Notes: a model not told the origin generated them from the letters alone. Positions 1 to 6,598 are shown, numbered from the stretch's first letter. The stretch: DNA of 7,046 bases from UBA3941 sp035647175 (GCA_035647175.1 DASRNX010000105.1:1-7046), one strand, 5' to 3'. Translations and numbers: made by a program.

Positions 1-58
1 GTTGAAACCTGTGTGTAGCATTTGCTAGTGCAATTGTTTCCAATGTTATAAGGGTTTA

Positions 59-211
59 ATGATGCGGGAGATCTATAGCCATATTGCTTGTCTAATTGGT
101 GGTGAGCCGCTGATTATTAAAGCAAGGGATAGTCTCCCGCACCGTTATACCCAAAATCCTATATTATCTGGCAAAATTTATACTCCGTTATCGGCCCGGT
201 TTAGCCTGTAA
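59..211 (+). CDS. possible small ORF, 50 aa, unknown
   Basis: An ATG-ATG pair at 59-64 opens 50 codons ending in TAA at 209-211. AAGGG at 50-54 lies 4 nt before the first ATG and 7 nt before the second, a plausible ribosome binding site. The product begins MMREIYSHIACLIGGEPLII and ends TPLSARFSL; it has a mixed, protein-like composition but no signal peptide, clear membrane segment or motif I recognise. No terminator follows directly. A perfect 9-bp inverted repeat lies inside it, so the stretch may instead be a structured RNA or the tail of a decayed gene. The frame is open upstream only to a TAG at 26-28, so it is not simply the end of a gene entering from the left. Low confidence. Confidence 0.25.
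   Translation: MMREIYSHIACLIGGEPLIIKARDSLPHRYTQNPILSGKIYTPLSARFSL
63..141. repeat. 9-bp perfect inverted repeat with nested 6-bp arms
   Basis: TGCGGGAGA (63-71) and TCTCCCGCA (133-141) are exact reverse complements separated by 61 bases. Inside them TTGCTT (about 84-89) can pair with AAGCAA (about 119-124), giving a two-tier stem. No T-run follows, so it is not a standard terminator. It overlaps the possible small ORF at 59-211. It matches no riboswitch class I can identify. Confidence 0.4.
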
Positions 212-274
212 AACGGATCAACAGAAATGAATTTGTGCGGTGCTGATGGTTTATCCGGTGATGCTTTAATACAT

Positions 275-303
275 TTGACAGGAATTGCCTTCCATACTAC
301 AAT
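275..303 (+). promoter_or_regulatory. sigma-A-type promoter for the Gfo/Idh/MocA gene
   Basis: A perfect -35 TTGACA (275-280) is followed by a 17-bp spacer and TACAAT (298-303), which has one mismatch to TATAAT. Transcription would start near 310, leaving a leader of about 140 nt before the ATG at 453. It is the best promoter-like match I see upstream of that gene. Confidence 0.65.
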
Positions 304-309
304 AATTAT

Positions 310-452
310 GAGATTATGGGTAAACAATACGAAAAATTGAATTTATCGCCTTGATGATTACAATGGACCCATACAGTTTTAGACCATAAGTTTTGTAGGC
401 AGAGTTGTTTATCCGTAAATATGCTAAATAATACTGGAAAGGGGTTCTTCGG
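310..452 (+). promoter_or_regulatory. structured 5' leader of the oxidoreductase gene
   Basis: The predicted untranslated leader contains a long-range pairing of 318-327 (GGGTAAACAA) with 405-414 (TTGTTTATCC), ten pairs including one G-U. Nested inside are TACAA (359-363) with TTGTA (393-397) and TGG (364-366) with CCA (384-386). The outer helix closes about 20 nt before the Shine-Dalgarno sequence GGAAAGGGG (436-444). This could be a cis-regulatory RNA, but no known riboswitch class is recognisable and chance pairing is possible in AT-rich sequence. Confidence 0.3.
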
Positions 453-1556
453 ATGAAAAAGTATCGTGTCGGTGTAATTGGATTTGCACACATGCATATC
501 GTGTCGCTGGTTAAGGACTTTGTAGGCTTGGGTGAAAGAGTGGAGTGGGTTGCCTGTTCGGATGTTAAGCCAGCTACCCCCTCTATAAGTGAAAAGCCTT
601 CTACCAGGGCCCATAATATCAAGGCTGTAATGGACATGACCAAAATGGACACCCTTTATGAGGATTATAAGCAGCTGTTGGACGAATGCGATTTGGATAT
701 CGCCATAGTCTGCTCCGAGAATGCGCTTCATGGTAAGGTGGTATCGGAGGTTTTACTTAGGGGTATCCACGTGGTGGTAGAAAAGCCCATGGCTACCTCC
801 ATGACTGACGCGCTAGGGATGGTCTCCGCCGCAAAACAGGGCAATGCAGTGCTTGCCGTTAACTGGCCCTCTACATGGATGCCGGGAGTAAGACTGGCTC
901 ACAAACTAACCTCTGAAGGAGTTGTAGGCAAGGTCTTTAAATTTACATACCGCAACAGCGATTCCCAAGGACCTTTTTCCTACGGCGAGGGTCTGACGGA
1001 TCTAGAAAAAGGCCACGAATGGTGGTACAATGCCAAGACTGGTGGCGGCGCCTTTTGGGATTATTGTTGCTACGGTTCTTGCCTGGCAAGTTGGTTTATC
1101 GGCACCCCTATAAGGTCCGCATACGGGCTTCGGGCGAACTTTGACAGCCCCTACGGCAATGCCGAAGACTATGGCACCATCACCGCAAGGTTCGATGACG
1201 CAGTGGCCTTGATTGAAGGCAGCTGGACTACGGTTAACAGAGGCGTACCTTCGGGTCCTATTGTCTTTGGTCTGGAGGGTACCCTAGTAACGGACGGCGA
1301 TGAGGTAAGGGTCTATGACGAGCGGCATACTACCGCACCGTCCTCTGTACATCAGGCGGAACCTATCCCTGAGGATAGAGATAATATTGCCAAGGAATTT
1401 ATAAGTCATCTGGAAAATGGCACGCCTCTGCATCCCACACTGGATATTGAAACGAATCTGAATGCCATGATGATATTGGACACCGGATACAGGTCCTCTA
1501 TGAGCGGAAAAATGGAACAGGCCCCGGGACATCACTACGCTCCCGCACACCTGTAA
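453..1556 (+). CDS. Gfo/Idh/MocA family NAD(P)-dependent oxidoreductase
   Basis: This 367-residue protein has the usual length of a cytoplasmic Gfo/Idh/MocA sugar or cyclitol dehydrogenase. The N-terminal Rossmann half begins with strand VGVIG (6-10); its nucleotide loop reads GFAHMH (10-15) rather than the common GxGxxG form. The signature EKP is at 110-112, K111 being the usual catalytic lysine. The C-terminal alpha/beta substrate domain carries GGGAFWDYCCYG (197-208), with D203 and a tyrosine (Y207) where many members have histidine, as in the glucose-fructose oxidoreductase branch. The start is supported by GGAAAGGGG at 436-444, about 8 nt upstream. The gene stands alone between its own promoter and a strong terminator, so context gives no substrate. 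Residues 40-65 after the second beta strand look like an insertion. Family assignment is secure. The reaction, presumably oxidation or reduction of a sugar hydroxyl, is inferred from the family and the substrate is unknown. Confidence 0.93.
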   Translation: MKKYRVGVIGFAHMHIVSLVKDFVGLGERVEWVACSDVKPATPSISEKPSTRAHNIKAVMDMTKMDTLYEDYKQLLDECDLDIAIVCSENALHGKVVSEVLLRGIHVVVEKPMATSMTDALGMVSAAKQGNAVLAVNWPSTWMPGVRLAHKLTSEGVVGKVFKFTYRNSDSQGPFSYGEGLTDLEKGHEWWYNAKTGGGAFWDYCCYGSCLASWFIGTPIRSAYGLRANFDSPYGNAEDYGTITARFDDAVALIEGSWTTVNRGVPSGPIVFGLEGTLVTDGDEVRVYDERHTTAPSSVHQAEPIPEDRDNIAKEFISHLENGTPLHPTLDIETNLNAMMILDTGYRSSMSGKMEQAPGHHYAPAHL

Positions 1557-1599
1557 AGGTGGGCCTTGACTAGGATTTATTCCCCATAAACTAAACGGT

Positions 1600-1642
1600 A
1601 AAAGGGCTGATAATTGTATATTTATAATTATCAGCCCTTTTT
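1600..1642. terminator. bidirectional intrinsic terminator
   Basis: A 16-bp perfect stem (1600-1615 with 1626-1641; core GGGCTGATAATT/AATTATCAGCCC) has a 10-nt loop and is flanked by A4 on the left and T5 on the right. It therefore works as a terminator in both directions. It sits 44 nt after the oxidoreductase stop and about 100 nt after the stop of the convergent GTPase-nuclease gene, and probably ends both transcripts. Confidence 0.9.
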
Positions 1643-1740
1643 AATATATACGTTATATCGGCAAGCAAATCAATATCATGTTGACACTCCCCGCCATCAA
1701 TATTTGCCTGATTTTTAGAGCATTATTGGGTCTGTGCGGT

Positions 1741-4401
1741 CTATTTTTCATCCCCGTCAAGGAGCCCTGTCATATAATCCTTTGTATCCCCGCTCAACAA
1801 ATCCACCAGATAATTGGGCTGCACCCCGTATTTTTCCCTGTAAGCCTGTATCGCTGCAGAGACGACCCAATGAACCTCTTCTCTCAATTCTCTTGCGGAC
1901 ATCAGGGCAGCGCCTTTTCCCCTGATGATCATCTGTTCCACTGCATCGGATGTCGCCACCGTTATGCGATATTTTTTGTGATGATCGTGGACGAACTTTT
2001 CTATATAATGATCTGCCGTCTGAGCCTCCCTCGTGTATACAATGTGGATATTGTTATAATCGATTATCTCCTCCCGGCGTCCGGGGACACGATAGGCATC
2101 GAATACTAGGATAATATGGGTCCTTCGGATCCCCTGGTAATTACTCAAGATATCTTGCAGCTTTTCTCGCGCCGCTTCCATATGATCATCGTCTACCAAG
2201 GTTTTCAATTCCGGCCACGCATGGATAATATTGTAGCCGTCCACCAAAAGATATTCTTCCTTGGACTCTGCCCGCTCCATTGTCCGCACGATAGGCCTGT
2301 AATTGCTTTCCTTGGTAGGTTTTCGTCTCTTCCAGGCAGACTTTTTCCCGCGATTAGCGAAGTAGGTCCTGTTTATTATTTCATCGACTTCGTCCGGATC
2401 AATCCATGCCTCCGCCTTGGACGAGGCTTTGGCTACGGCTGCTTCATTTACGTTGAGTGGATATTCGCCTCTATCCTGAAAGTAGCTTTCGATGTGCATG
2501 TAGTCTGGGACCCTATCCCAATCAACCAAGAACCCCACACCGTTTGCACAGAATACCGAGCCTGTGGGGTTATCTATATCCCTTTCGGAATCGTATCCGA
2601 TACTCTCTATGACCTCTTCGCTGTTATGGCACGGCTTGTATCCTTTAAAGCTGCAAAACAGCCTGCCATACCCCCCTGTGTAGGCCATCACTTCCTTGTG
2701 ATAATTTTTCATAGCAACCACCGGGGCATCTCCGCTGAGGGTTACCCTTTCACCATCCGAATGCACAATTTGCCACGATCCCTGCATTTGGTCTATATCC
2801 GCCATGGCTCGTCCCACCATCTTTTCCGGAAGTTCTAAACGAAAACTATAATACGGCTCCAATAATACCGATTCTGCCTGCTTTAACCCCTGGCGGATTG
2901 CACGGTATGTAGCCTCCCTGAAATCACCACCTTGGGTATGCTTTTTGTGGGCCCTGCCGTTTACCAGCGTAATTTTCATATCCGTAATCTCTGAACCTGT
3001 AAGCACACCTTTGTGTGACTTCTCCTCTAAATGAGAGAGGATAAGGTTTTGCCAACTTCTACCCAAGAGATCTTCGCTACACTGGGATGAAAATCTTAGG
3101 CCGCTCCCCCTTTTTCCGGGCTCTAACAGTAAGTGAACTTCCGCATAGTGCCTCAATGGCTCAAAGTGGCCCACTCCCACAACCCGATTGTCGATAGTCT
3201 CCTTATAGACAACCTTGCCCGCATCAAAGGATACTTCAACACCAAAACGGTCCTTTATAATATCCCCAAGGATTTCTGTCTGCACTTCCCCCATAATTTG
3301 AATCTGTATTTCCTTAAGCTCCTCATCCCAGACTATTCGAAGCTCAGGCTCTTCCTCTTCAATCAATCGCAGCTTGGGCAGCATGGCCCTTGGATCCAGA
3401 CCCTCAGGAAGCAGGATTTGGTAGGATAATACAGGCTCTAATAAGGGTGCTTTCGAATCCCTTTCTATCCCCAGACCTTCCCCGGGCCGCGTCTGGCTAA
3501 GCCCCGTAACCGCACATATGGTGCCCGCTTCTGCCCGGTCAACCATGTCAAATTTCTCCCCCGAATAAATTCGTATCTGATTGACCTTTTCCTCCCAAAT
3601 GCCATTGGTTAAGGGGTCTCTTATCTTGATTTCTCCCCCTGTGATTTTCATGTAGGTAAGTCTGTTATCCTGCTCGTCTCTGGATATCTTAAATACTTTA
3701 GCCCCAAAGGCCTTGGGATATGAAGGTTCGTCGGCATACTCTGCGATACCGTCCATAAACCTTTGGATACCCTCCACTTTGAGGGCTGAGCCAAAAAAAC
3801 AGGGGAACACCTTATTCCCCTTGATAAGCCCCGCGATTTGTGACGTCTTTATGTTGCCTGTCTCCAAATAGGATTCCATAACGGATTCATCGCACATGGC
3901 AAGATCTTCGTAAAAGTCTTCCGTACCGATACCTTCAAAATCAATACAACCGTCGCTCAGGGATCTTTTTAATTCCGCCATCAGTTTTTCCTTGTCCGCA
4001 CCTTCCTGGTCCATCTTATTGATGAATAGAAAAACCGGAATTTTATGCATGGCAAGCAAATTCCACAGGGTTTCGGTATGTCCCTGTACGCCGTCGGCTC
4101 CGCTTATTACCAATATGGCGTAGTCTAGTACCTGAAGGGTCCTTTCCATTTCCGCAGAAAAATCCACATGACCGGGGGTGTCCAGAAGCGTTATCTCTGT
4201 CCCGCCCATTTCAAATACGGCCTGTTTTGAGAAAATGGTGATTCCCCTCTTTCTCTCCAGGCCGTGTGTGTCTAGATAAGCATCCTTGTTATCCACTCTG
4301 CCCAACTTCCGGGTTTTACCGCTTAAATAGAGCATGCCCTCCGATAACGTTGTCTTCCCCGCATCTACATGCGCCAGTATCCCCATGACTAACCTTTTCA
4401 T
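1741..4401 (-). CDS. Tet(M)-like translational GTPase fused to YacP/Rae1-type NYN ribonuclease
   Basis: This 886-residue cytoplasmic protein has two complete parts. Residues 1 to about 600 form an EF-G-like GTPase: P-loop AHVDAGKT (10-17), switch I RGIT (52-55), DTPGH (74-78), NKMD (128-131), SAL (205-207), then domain II (about 235-315), III (325-395), IV (400-515) and V (515-600). It aligns by eye with Tet(M)/Tet(O), for example LLEPY at 513-517. After a linker with a basic patch (RGKKSAWKRRK, 684-694), residues 717 to about 880 match YacP/Rae1: LLVDGYNIIHAWP (718-730), VFDAY (766-770), YTREAQTADHYIE (789-801) and ATSDAVEQ (816-823), with acidic candidates D721, D768, D797 and D819. Tet(M) is about 640 residues and YacP about 170, so both are full length. 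The Tet(M) loop III tip YSPVS is replaced by NGRAHKKHTQGG (481-492), so tetracycline protection is doubtful. The start is supported by homology. Its Shine-Dalgarno is weak (GAG about 7 nt upstream, AAGGA 13 nt upstream); M6 is preceded by AAAAGG at 6 nt and is an alternative. Inferred role: ribosome binding plus A-site mRNA cleavage. Confidence 0.92.
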   Translation of the reverse strand: MKRLVMGILAHVDAGKTTLSEGMLYLSGKTRKLGRVDNKDAYLDTHGLERKRGITIFSKQAVFEMGGTEITLLDTPGHVDFSAEMERTLQVLDYAILVISGADGVQGHTETLWNLLAMHKIPVFLFINKMDQEGADKEKLMAELKRSLSDGCIDFEGIGTEDFYEDLAMCDESVMESYLETGNIKTSQIAGLIKGNKVFPCFFGSALKVEGIQRFMDGIAEYADEPSYPKAFGAKVFKISRDEQDNRLTYMKITGGEIKIRDPLTNGIWEEKVNQIRIYSGEKFDMVDRAEAGTICAVTGLSQTRPGEGLGIERDSKAPLLEPVLSYQILLPEGLDPRAMLPKLRLIEEEEPELRIVWDEELKEIQIQIMGEVQTEILGDIIKDRFGVEVSFDAGKVVYKETIDNRVVGVGHFEPLRHYAEVHLLLEPGKRGSGLRFSSQCSEDLLGRSWQNLILSHLEEKSHKGVLTGSEITDMKITLVNGRAHKKHTQGGDFREATYRAIRQGLKQAESVLLEPYYSFRLELPEKMVGRAMADIDQMQGSWQIVHSDGERVTLSGDAPVVAMKNYHKEVMAYTGGYGRLFCSFKGYKPCHNSEEVIESIGYDSERDIDNPTGSVFCANGVGFLVDWDRVPDYMHIESYFQDRGEYPLNVNEAAVAKASSKAEAWIDPDEVDEIINRTYFANRGKKSAWKRRKPTKESNYRPIVRTMERAESKEEYLLVDGYNIIHAWPELKTLVDDDHMEAAREKLQDILSNYQGIRRTHIILVFDAYRVPGRREEIIDYNNIHIVYTREAQTADHYIEKFVHDHHKKYRITVATSDAVEQMIIRGKGAALMSARELREEVHWVVSAAIQAYREKYGVQPNYLVDLLSGDTKDYMTGLLDGDEK

Positions 4402-4454
4402 ATACTATCTCAAATCCTTCGCACTCGCTTTGAGTACCTTCTATTATGTATACT

Positions 4455-4483
4455 AGTTTACCATAAGATGCAGTATCCAACAA
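4455..4483 (-). promoter_or_regulatory. possible promoter of the GTPase-nuclease gene
   Basis: Read on the minus strand, TTGTTG (4483-4478), a 17-bp spacer and TAAACT (4460-4455) form a moderate sigma-A match about 55 nt upstream of the start codon. TATACATAAT lies just downstream as an alternative -10. I see no attenuator hairpin or convincing tet-type leader peptide between it and the ATG. Confidence 0.3.
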
Positions 4484-4568
4484 CGCCTGACTAGACCCCA
4501 TGGCGTGTTGATTAAAACCCCTGGCACCGATTAGTATATTTTCCTGCTATAATATATACCCAAAGATA

Positions 4569-4609
4569 CAGAAAGCTAAAAGTCAATAACGCTTTTATGT
4601 CGCTTTCTG
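4569..4609. repeat. hairpin / inverted repeat in the divergent intergenic region
   Basis: CAGAAAGC (4569-4576) and GCTTTCTG (4602-4609) are perfect complements. TAAAAG (4577-4582) continues the stem with CTTTTA (4592-4597), leaving a 4-nt bulge (4598-4601) and a 9-nt loop. It ends 2 nt before the putP -35 box and lies upstream of both divergent genes. It could be an operator or an old terminator; a T-run is lacking on both sides. Confidence 0.4.
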
Positions 4610-4611
4610 GC

Positions 4612-4640
4612 TTGACATGTATAATAATGCTTTATATAAT
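4612..4640 (+). promoter_or_regulatory. perfect consensus sigma-A promoter for putP
   Basis: TTGACA (4612-4617), exactly 17 bp, then TATAAT (4635-4640). All twelve hexamer bases match consensus. Transcription should start near 4647, giving a leader of about 180 nt before the putP ATG. Confidence 0.85.
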
Positions 4641-4646
4641 GTATTT

Positions 4647-4827
4647 GTTGTATATATATGAATAATGCTGGAAATTGGTAATCATTCTTAGGCCTGCATC
4701 ATAGGCACTGCAGAAGATTGTGAATTTTAGATACCCGGCTTATATTCTACTGCGGATTGTTTTTGTCCCAAGGTGGGGGAATTTCTCTATTTTCTATTAA
4801 TATCTGAAATATTGGGGAGGGATTGTT
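4647..4827 (+). promoter_or_regulatory. long 5' leader of putP
   Basis: About 180 nt separate the predicted start site from the ATG. The leader ends in a strong Shine-Dalgarno GGGGAGGG (4814-4821), 6 nt from the start. A short hairpin CTGCA/TGCAG (4694-4698 with 4709-4713) and a TCCC/GGGGA pairing near 4770-4780 are the only local structures I see. No riboswitch or T-box signature is recognised, and no long ORF is present. Confidence 0.35.
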
Positions 4828-6342
4828 ATGGGCGGAAATAATTTACATGGATCTACGGTTTTGATGTTTTTATTCTATTTGGCTTTTATGATGATCGTCG
4901 GGGTTTATTTTTACAGAAAGAGTAAAGACGACGATTCCCTATCCGGCTACCTATTAGGTGGTCGAAACTTAAATCCTTTGGTGGCAGCCATAAGCGCCGG
5001 GGCCTCCGATATGAGCGGTTGGCTTTTAATGGGACTGCCCGGTGCAGCGTATCTTGCCGGTGTATCAGCCGGTTGGATCGGCATCGGTCTTGCAATTGGA
5101 ACTTGGTTCAATTGGACTTTTGTGGCCAAGAGGTTTAGGATTTATACTGAAGTATCCGGTGATAGCGTGACGGTGTCCGACTTCTTTGAAAATCGGTTTA
5201 GGGATACCAGCCATATCCTCAGGGTAGTTTCAGCCTTTTTTATCGTATTCTTTTTCCTTATATATACTGCATCGGGTTTTGTAGCGGGCGCAGTCCTTTT
5301 CAACACGGTCTTTGGTCTGAGCTATATTAACGGACTTATTCTAGGCAGCGTTGTTATCCTCATCTACACTGTTTTAGGTGGATTTTTAGCTGTCAGCTGG
5401 ACAGACCTCTTTCAGGGACTATTGATGATAATCGCCTTGGTAGGGGTTCCCCTGGGAGTTATTTCATCCATAGGCGGACCCCAGGTTTCCATAATGTCTG
5501 CCAAGGCCATCAACCCCCATGTTCTAAATATATTTAAAAATCCGGATGGCACCTCCCTAGGATTTTGGGCTACGGCTTCCCTTCTTGCTTGGGGTCTTGG
5601 GTATCCCGGCATGCCCCATATCATAACCCGCTTTATGGCTATAAGAGATGCCGATGAAACTAAAAAGGCAAGACATATAGCTATATTTTGGGTGTTCTTA
5701 GGTTTGTTCTGTGCGGTCTTAATAGGTGTTGTGGGAATGACTTACTTAAAGGATTCCCCCCTCCAGGGCACGGATGTCGAAAAAGTCTTTATGATATTGA
5801 TCCAATCCATTTTTCATCCTGCGATTGCAGGGATATTCCTGGCAGCAGTCCTAGCTGCGGTCATGAGTACTGTTGACTCCCAGTTATTGGTTGCCTCTTC
5901 GTCAATGACCAAGGATTTTTATCAGGTGTTTTTAAAAAAAGATGCCGGCGATAAGGAATTGGTGATCTTCGGGCGAATTGCAGTTGCTGTTATCTCCATC
6001 ATCGCTTTTGTAATAGCTTTAAATCCCGACAGCAAAGTCCTTGATTTGGTTTCATATGCATGGGCCGGCCTCGGAGCAACCTTTGCACCGATTGTGGTAG
6101 TTTCCCTCTATTGGAGGGACATGAACAGACATGGTGCCTTCGCGGGTATGCTGGTAGGGGGTATAACATCAATAGTCTGGAACAAATTGAGCGGTGGCAT
6201 TTTTGATATCTATGAGCTACTCCCCGGCTTCCTATTTGCATTTATCGCTATAATTGTCGTCAGCAAATTAACGGGTGGTGCCCAGCAAGAGATTAAAGAT
6301 GAATTTGACAAGGTTGAGTCCATGCTAATCAAAAAATCCTGA
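4828..6342 (+). CDS. putP: sodium/proline symporter (SSS family)
   Basis: This 504-residue integral membrane protein is nearly the same length as E. coli PutP (502). It should take up L-proline with sodium across the cytoplasmic membrane. The first hydrophobic segment covers about residues 10-29 and the rest is a run of hydrophobic helices consistent with the 13-helix LeuT-type fold. SAGASDMSGWLLMGLPGA (56-73) matches the PutP sodium/proline-binding helix, with D61 and S63 corresponding to E. coli D55 and S57. LAAVMST (342-348) supplies S347/T348, corresponding to the sodium-site S340/T341. GGFLAVSWTD (184-193), WGLGYPGMPHI (255-265) and VSYAWAGLGA (408-417) are further PutP-like blocks. The start has a strong GGGGAGGG site and matches the family N-terminus. 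No proline catabolic gene is adjacent, and a perfect promoter drives it alone. Proline is the best substrate guess; another SSS solute cannot be excluded. Confidence 0.92.
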   Translation: MGGNNLHGSTVLMFLFYLAFMMIVGVYFYRKSKDDDSLSGYLLGGRNLNPLVAAISAGASDMSGWLLMGLPGAAYLAGVSAGWIGIGLAIGTWFNWTFVAKRFRIYTEVSGDSVTVSDFFENRFRDTSHILRVVSAFFIVFFFLIYTASGFVAGAVLFNTVFGLSYINGLILGSVVILIYTVLGGFLAVSWTDLFQGLLMIIALVGVPLGVISSIGGPQVSIMSAKAINPHVLNIFKNPDGTSLGFWATASLLAWGLGYPGMPHIITRFMAIRDADETKKARHIAIFWVFLGLFCAVLIGVVGMTYLKDSPLQGTDVEKVFMILIQSIFHPAIAGIFLAAVLAAVMSTVDSQLLVASSSMTKDFYQVFLKKDAGDKELVIFGRIAVAVISIIAFVIALNPDSKVLDLVSYAWAGLGATFAPIVVVSLYWRDMNRHGAFAGMLVGGITSIVWNKLSGGIFDIYELLPGFLFAFIAIIVVSKLTGGAQQEIKDEFDKVESMLIKKS

Positions 6343-6352
6343 CTTTAAATAG

Positions 6353-6407
6353 ATGTGACAGATGGGGACGCTCCCTGACACATGGGGACGTCCCTTATTT
6401 GTCACAT
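6353..6407. repeat. REP-like tandem/palindromic element (GGGACGTCCC, TGACA)
   Basis: Outer arms ATGTGACA (6353-6360) and TGTCACAT (6400-6407) are perfect complements. Between them a unit TGACA-N-ATGGGGACG-TCCC occurs twice in tandem (6357-6375 and 6376-6394), the first copy with one extra C. GGGACG (6365-6370) pairs with CGTCCC (6389-6394), so the RNA can fold into a long hairpin, and the second unit holds the self-complementary GGGACGTCCC. It begins 10 nt after the putP stop and may also serve as its transcript end. It resembles interspersed palindromic repeats of clostridial genomes; genomic copy number cannot be seen here. Confidence 0.65.
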
Positions 6408-6419
6408 GCCTTTTATTTA

Positions 6420-6539
6420 CTACAGCATATAATTCCGGGGAAAGTGTCCATCTCTCGGGCGGGAGATTAAATACCAGGTAGGCACCGGGCTTTGCATATC
6501 GTCATACCAGGCCAACACTTCCTTGGACTGATTCATCAT
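6420..6539 (-). pseudogene. short protein-like fragment, unknown (39 codons)
   Basis: An ATG-ATG start (6539-6534) opens 39 codons ending in TAG at 6420-6422. The product reads MMNQSKEVLAWYDDM at its start and YLISRPRDGHFPRNYML at its end. Residue choice and codons look like real coding sequence. The frame extends upstream through AIPFGQSEIDT to a TGA at 6573-6575, so the true beginning may be lost. There is no good ribosome binding site. It is either a very small gene or the tail of a decayed one; I do not recognise the family. Confidence 0.3.
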
Positions 6540-6560
6540 AGTGTCAATCTCACTTTGTCC

Positions 6561-6598
6561 AAACGGTATAGCTCAGGGTACCGCGGTTTTAACCGTTT
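6561..6598. repeat. inverted repeat between two small minus-strand ORFs
   Basis: AAACGGT (6561-6567) and ACCGTTT (6592-6598) are perfect 7-bp arms. A competing inner stem CGGTT/AACCG (6584-6588 with 6591-6595) and the palindrome GGTACC (6577-6582) lie inside. The plus strand contains GGGTACCGCGG, which resembles a T-box core, but no downstream plus-strand gene exists. Confidence 0.3.

Noticed and set aside
427..440. AATAATACTGGAAA (427-440) resembling AATAATGCTGGAAA (4661-4674) upstream of the two plus-strand genes
   Set aside because: A 13-of-14 match is suggestive, but the positions relative to promoter and start codon differ (one overlaps the ribosome binding site), and two AT-rich copies are not enough to call a regulon motif.
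1643..1740. Possible extra gene between the terminator and the GTPase-nuclease stop
   Set aside because: Only very short frames without ribosome binding sites are present; it reads as ordinary 3' untranslated spacer.
1678..2838. Long plus-strand ORFs at 1678-2109 and 2116-2838
   Set aside because: They lie antisense to the GTPase-nuclease gene, have biased shadow-like composition and no family motifs; the minus-strand frame carries clear conserved motifs throughout.
4316..4501. 61-codon minus-strand ORF overlapping the start of the GTPase gene, as a possible tet-type leader peptide
   Set aside because: It overlaps the first 86 bases of the main gene in another frame, lacks a ribosome binding site and has no attenuator hairpins, unlike tet(M) leaders.
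6565..6586. tRNA D-arm-like TATAGCTCAGGG
   Set aside because: There is no acceptor stem, anticodon arm or TPsiC arm in the surrounding bases, so it is not a tRNA gene.
6571..6598. T-box-like core GGGTACCGCGG on the plus strand
   Set aside because: The invariant UGG that pairs with the tRNA end is GGG here, no stem I or specifier loop is recognisable upstream, and no plus-strand gene follows.
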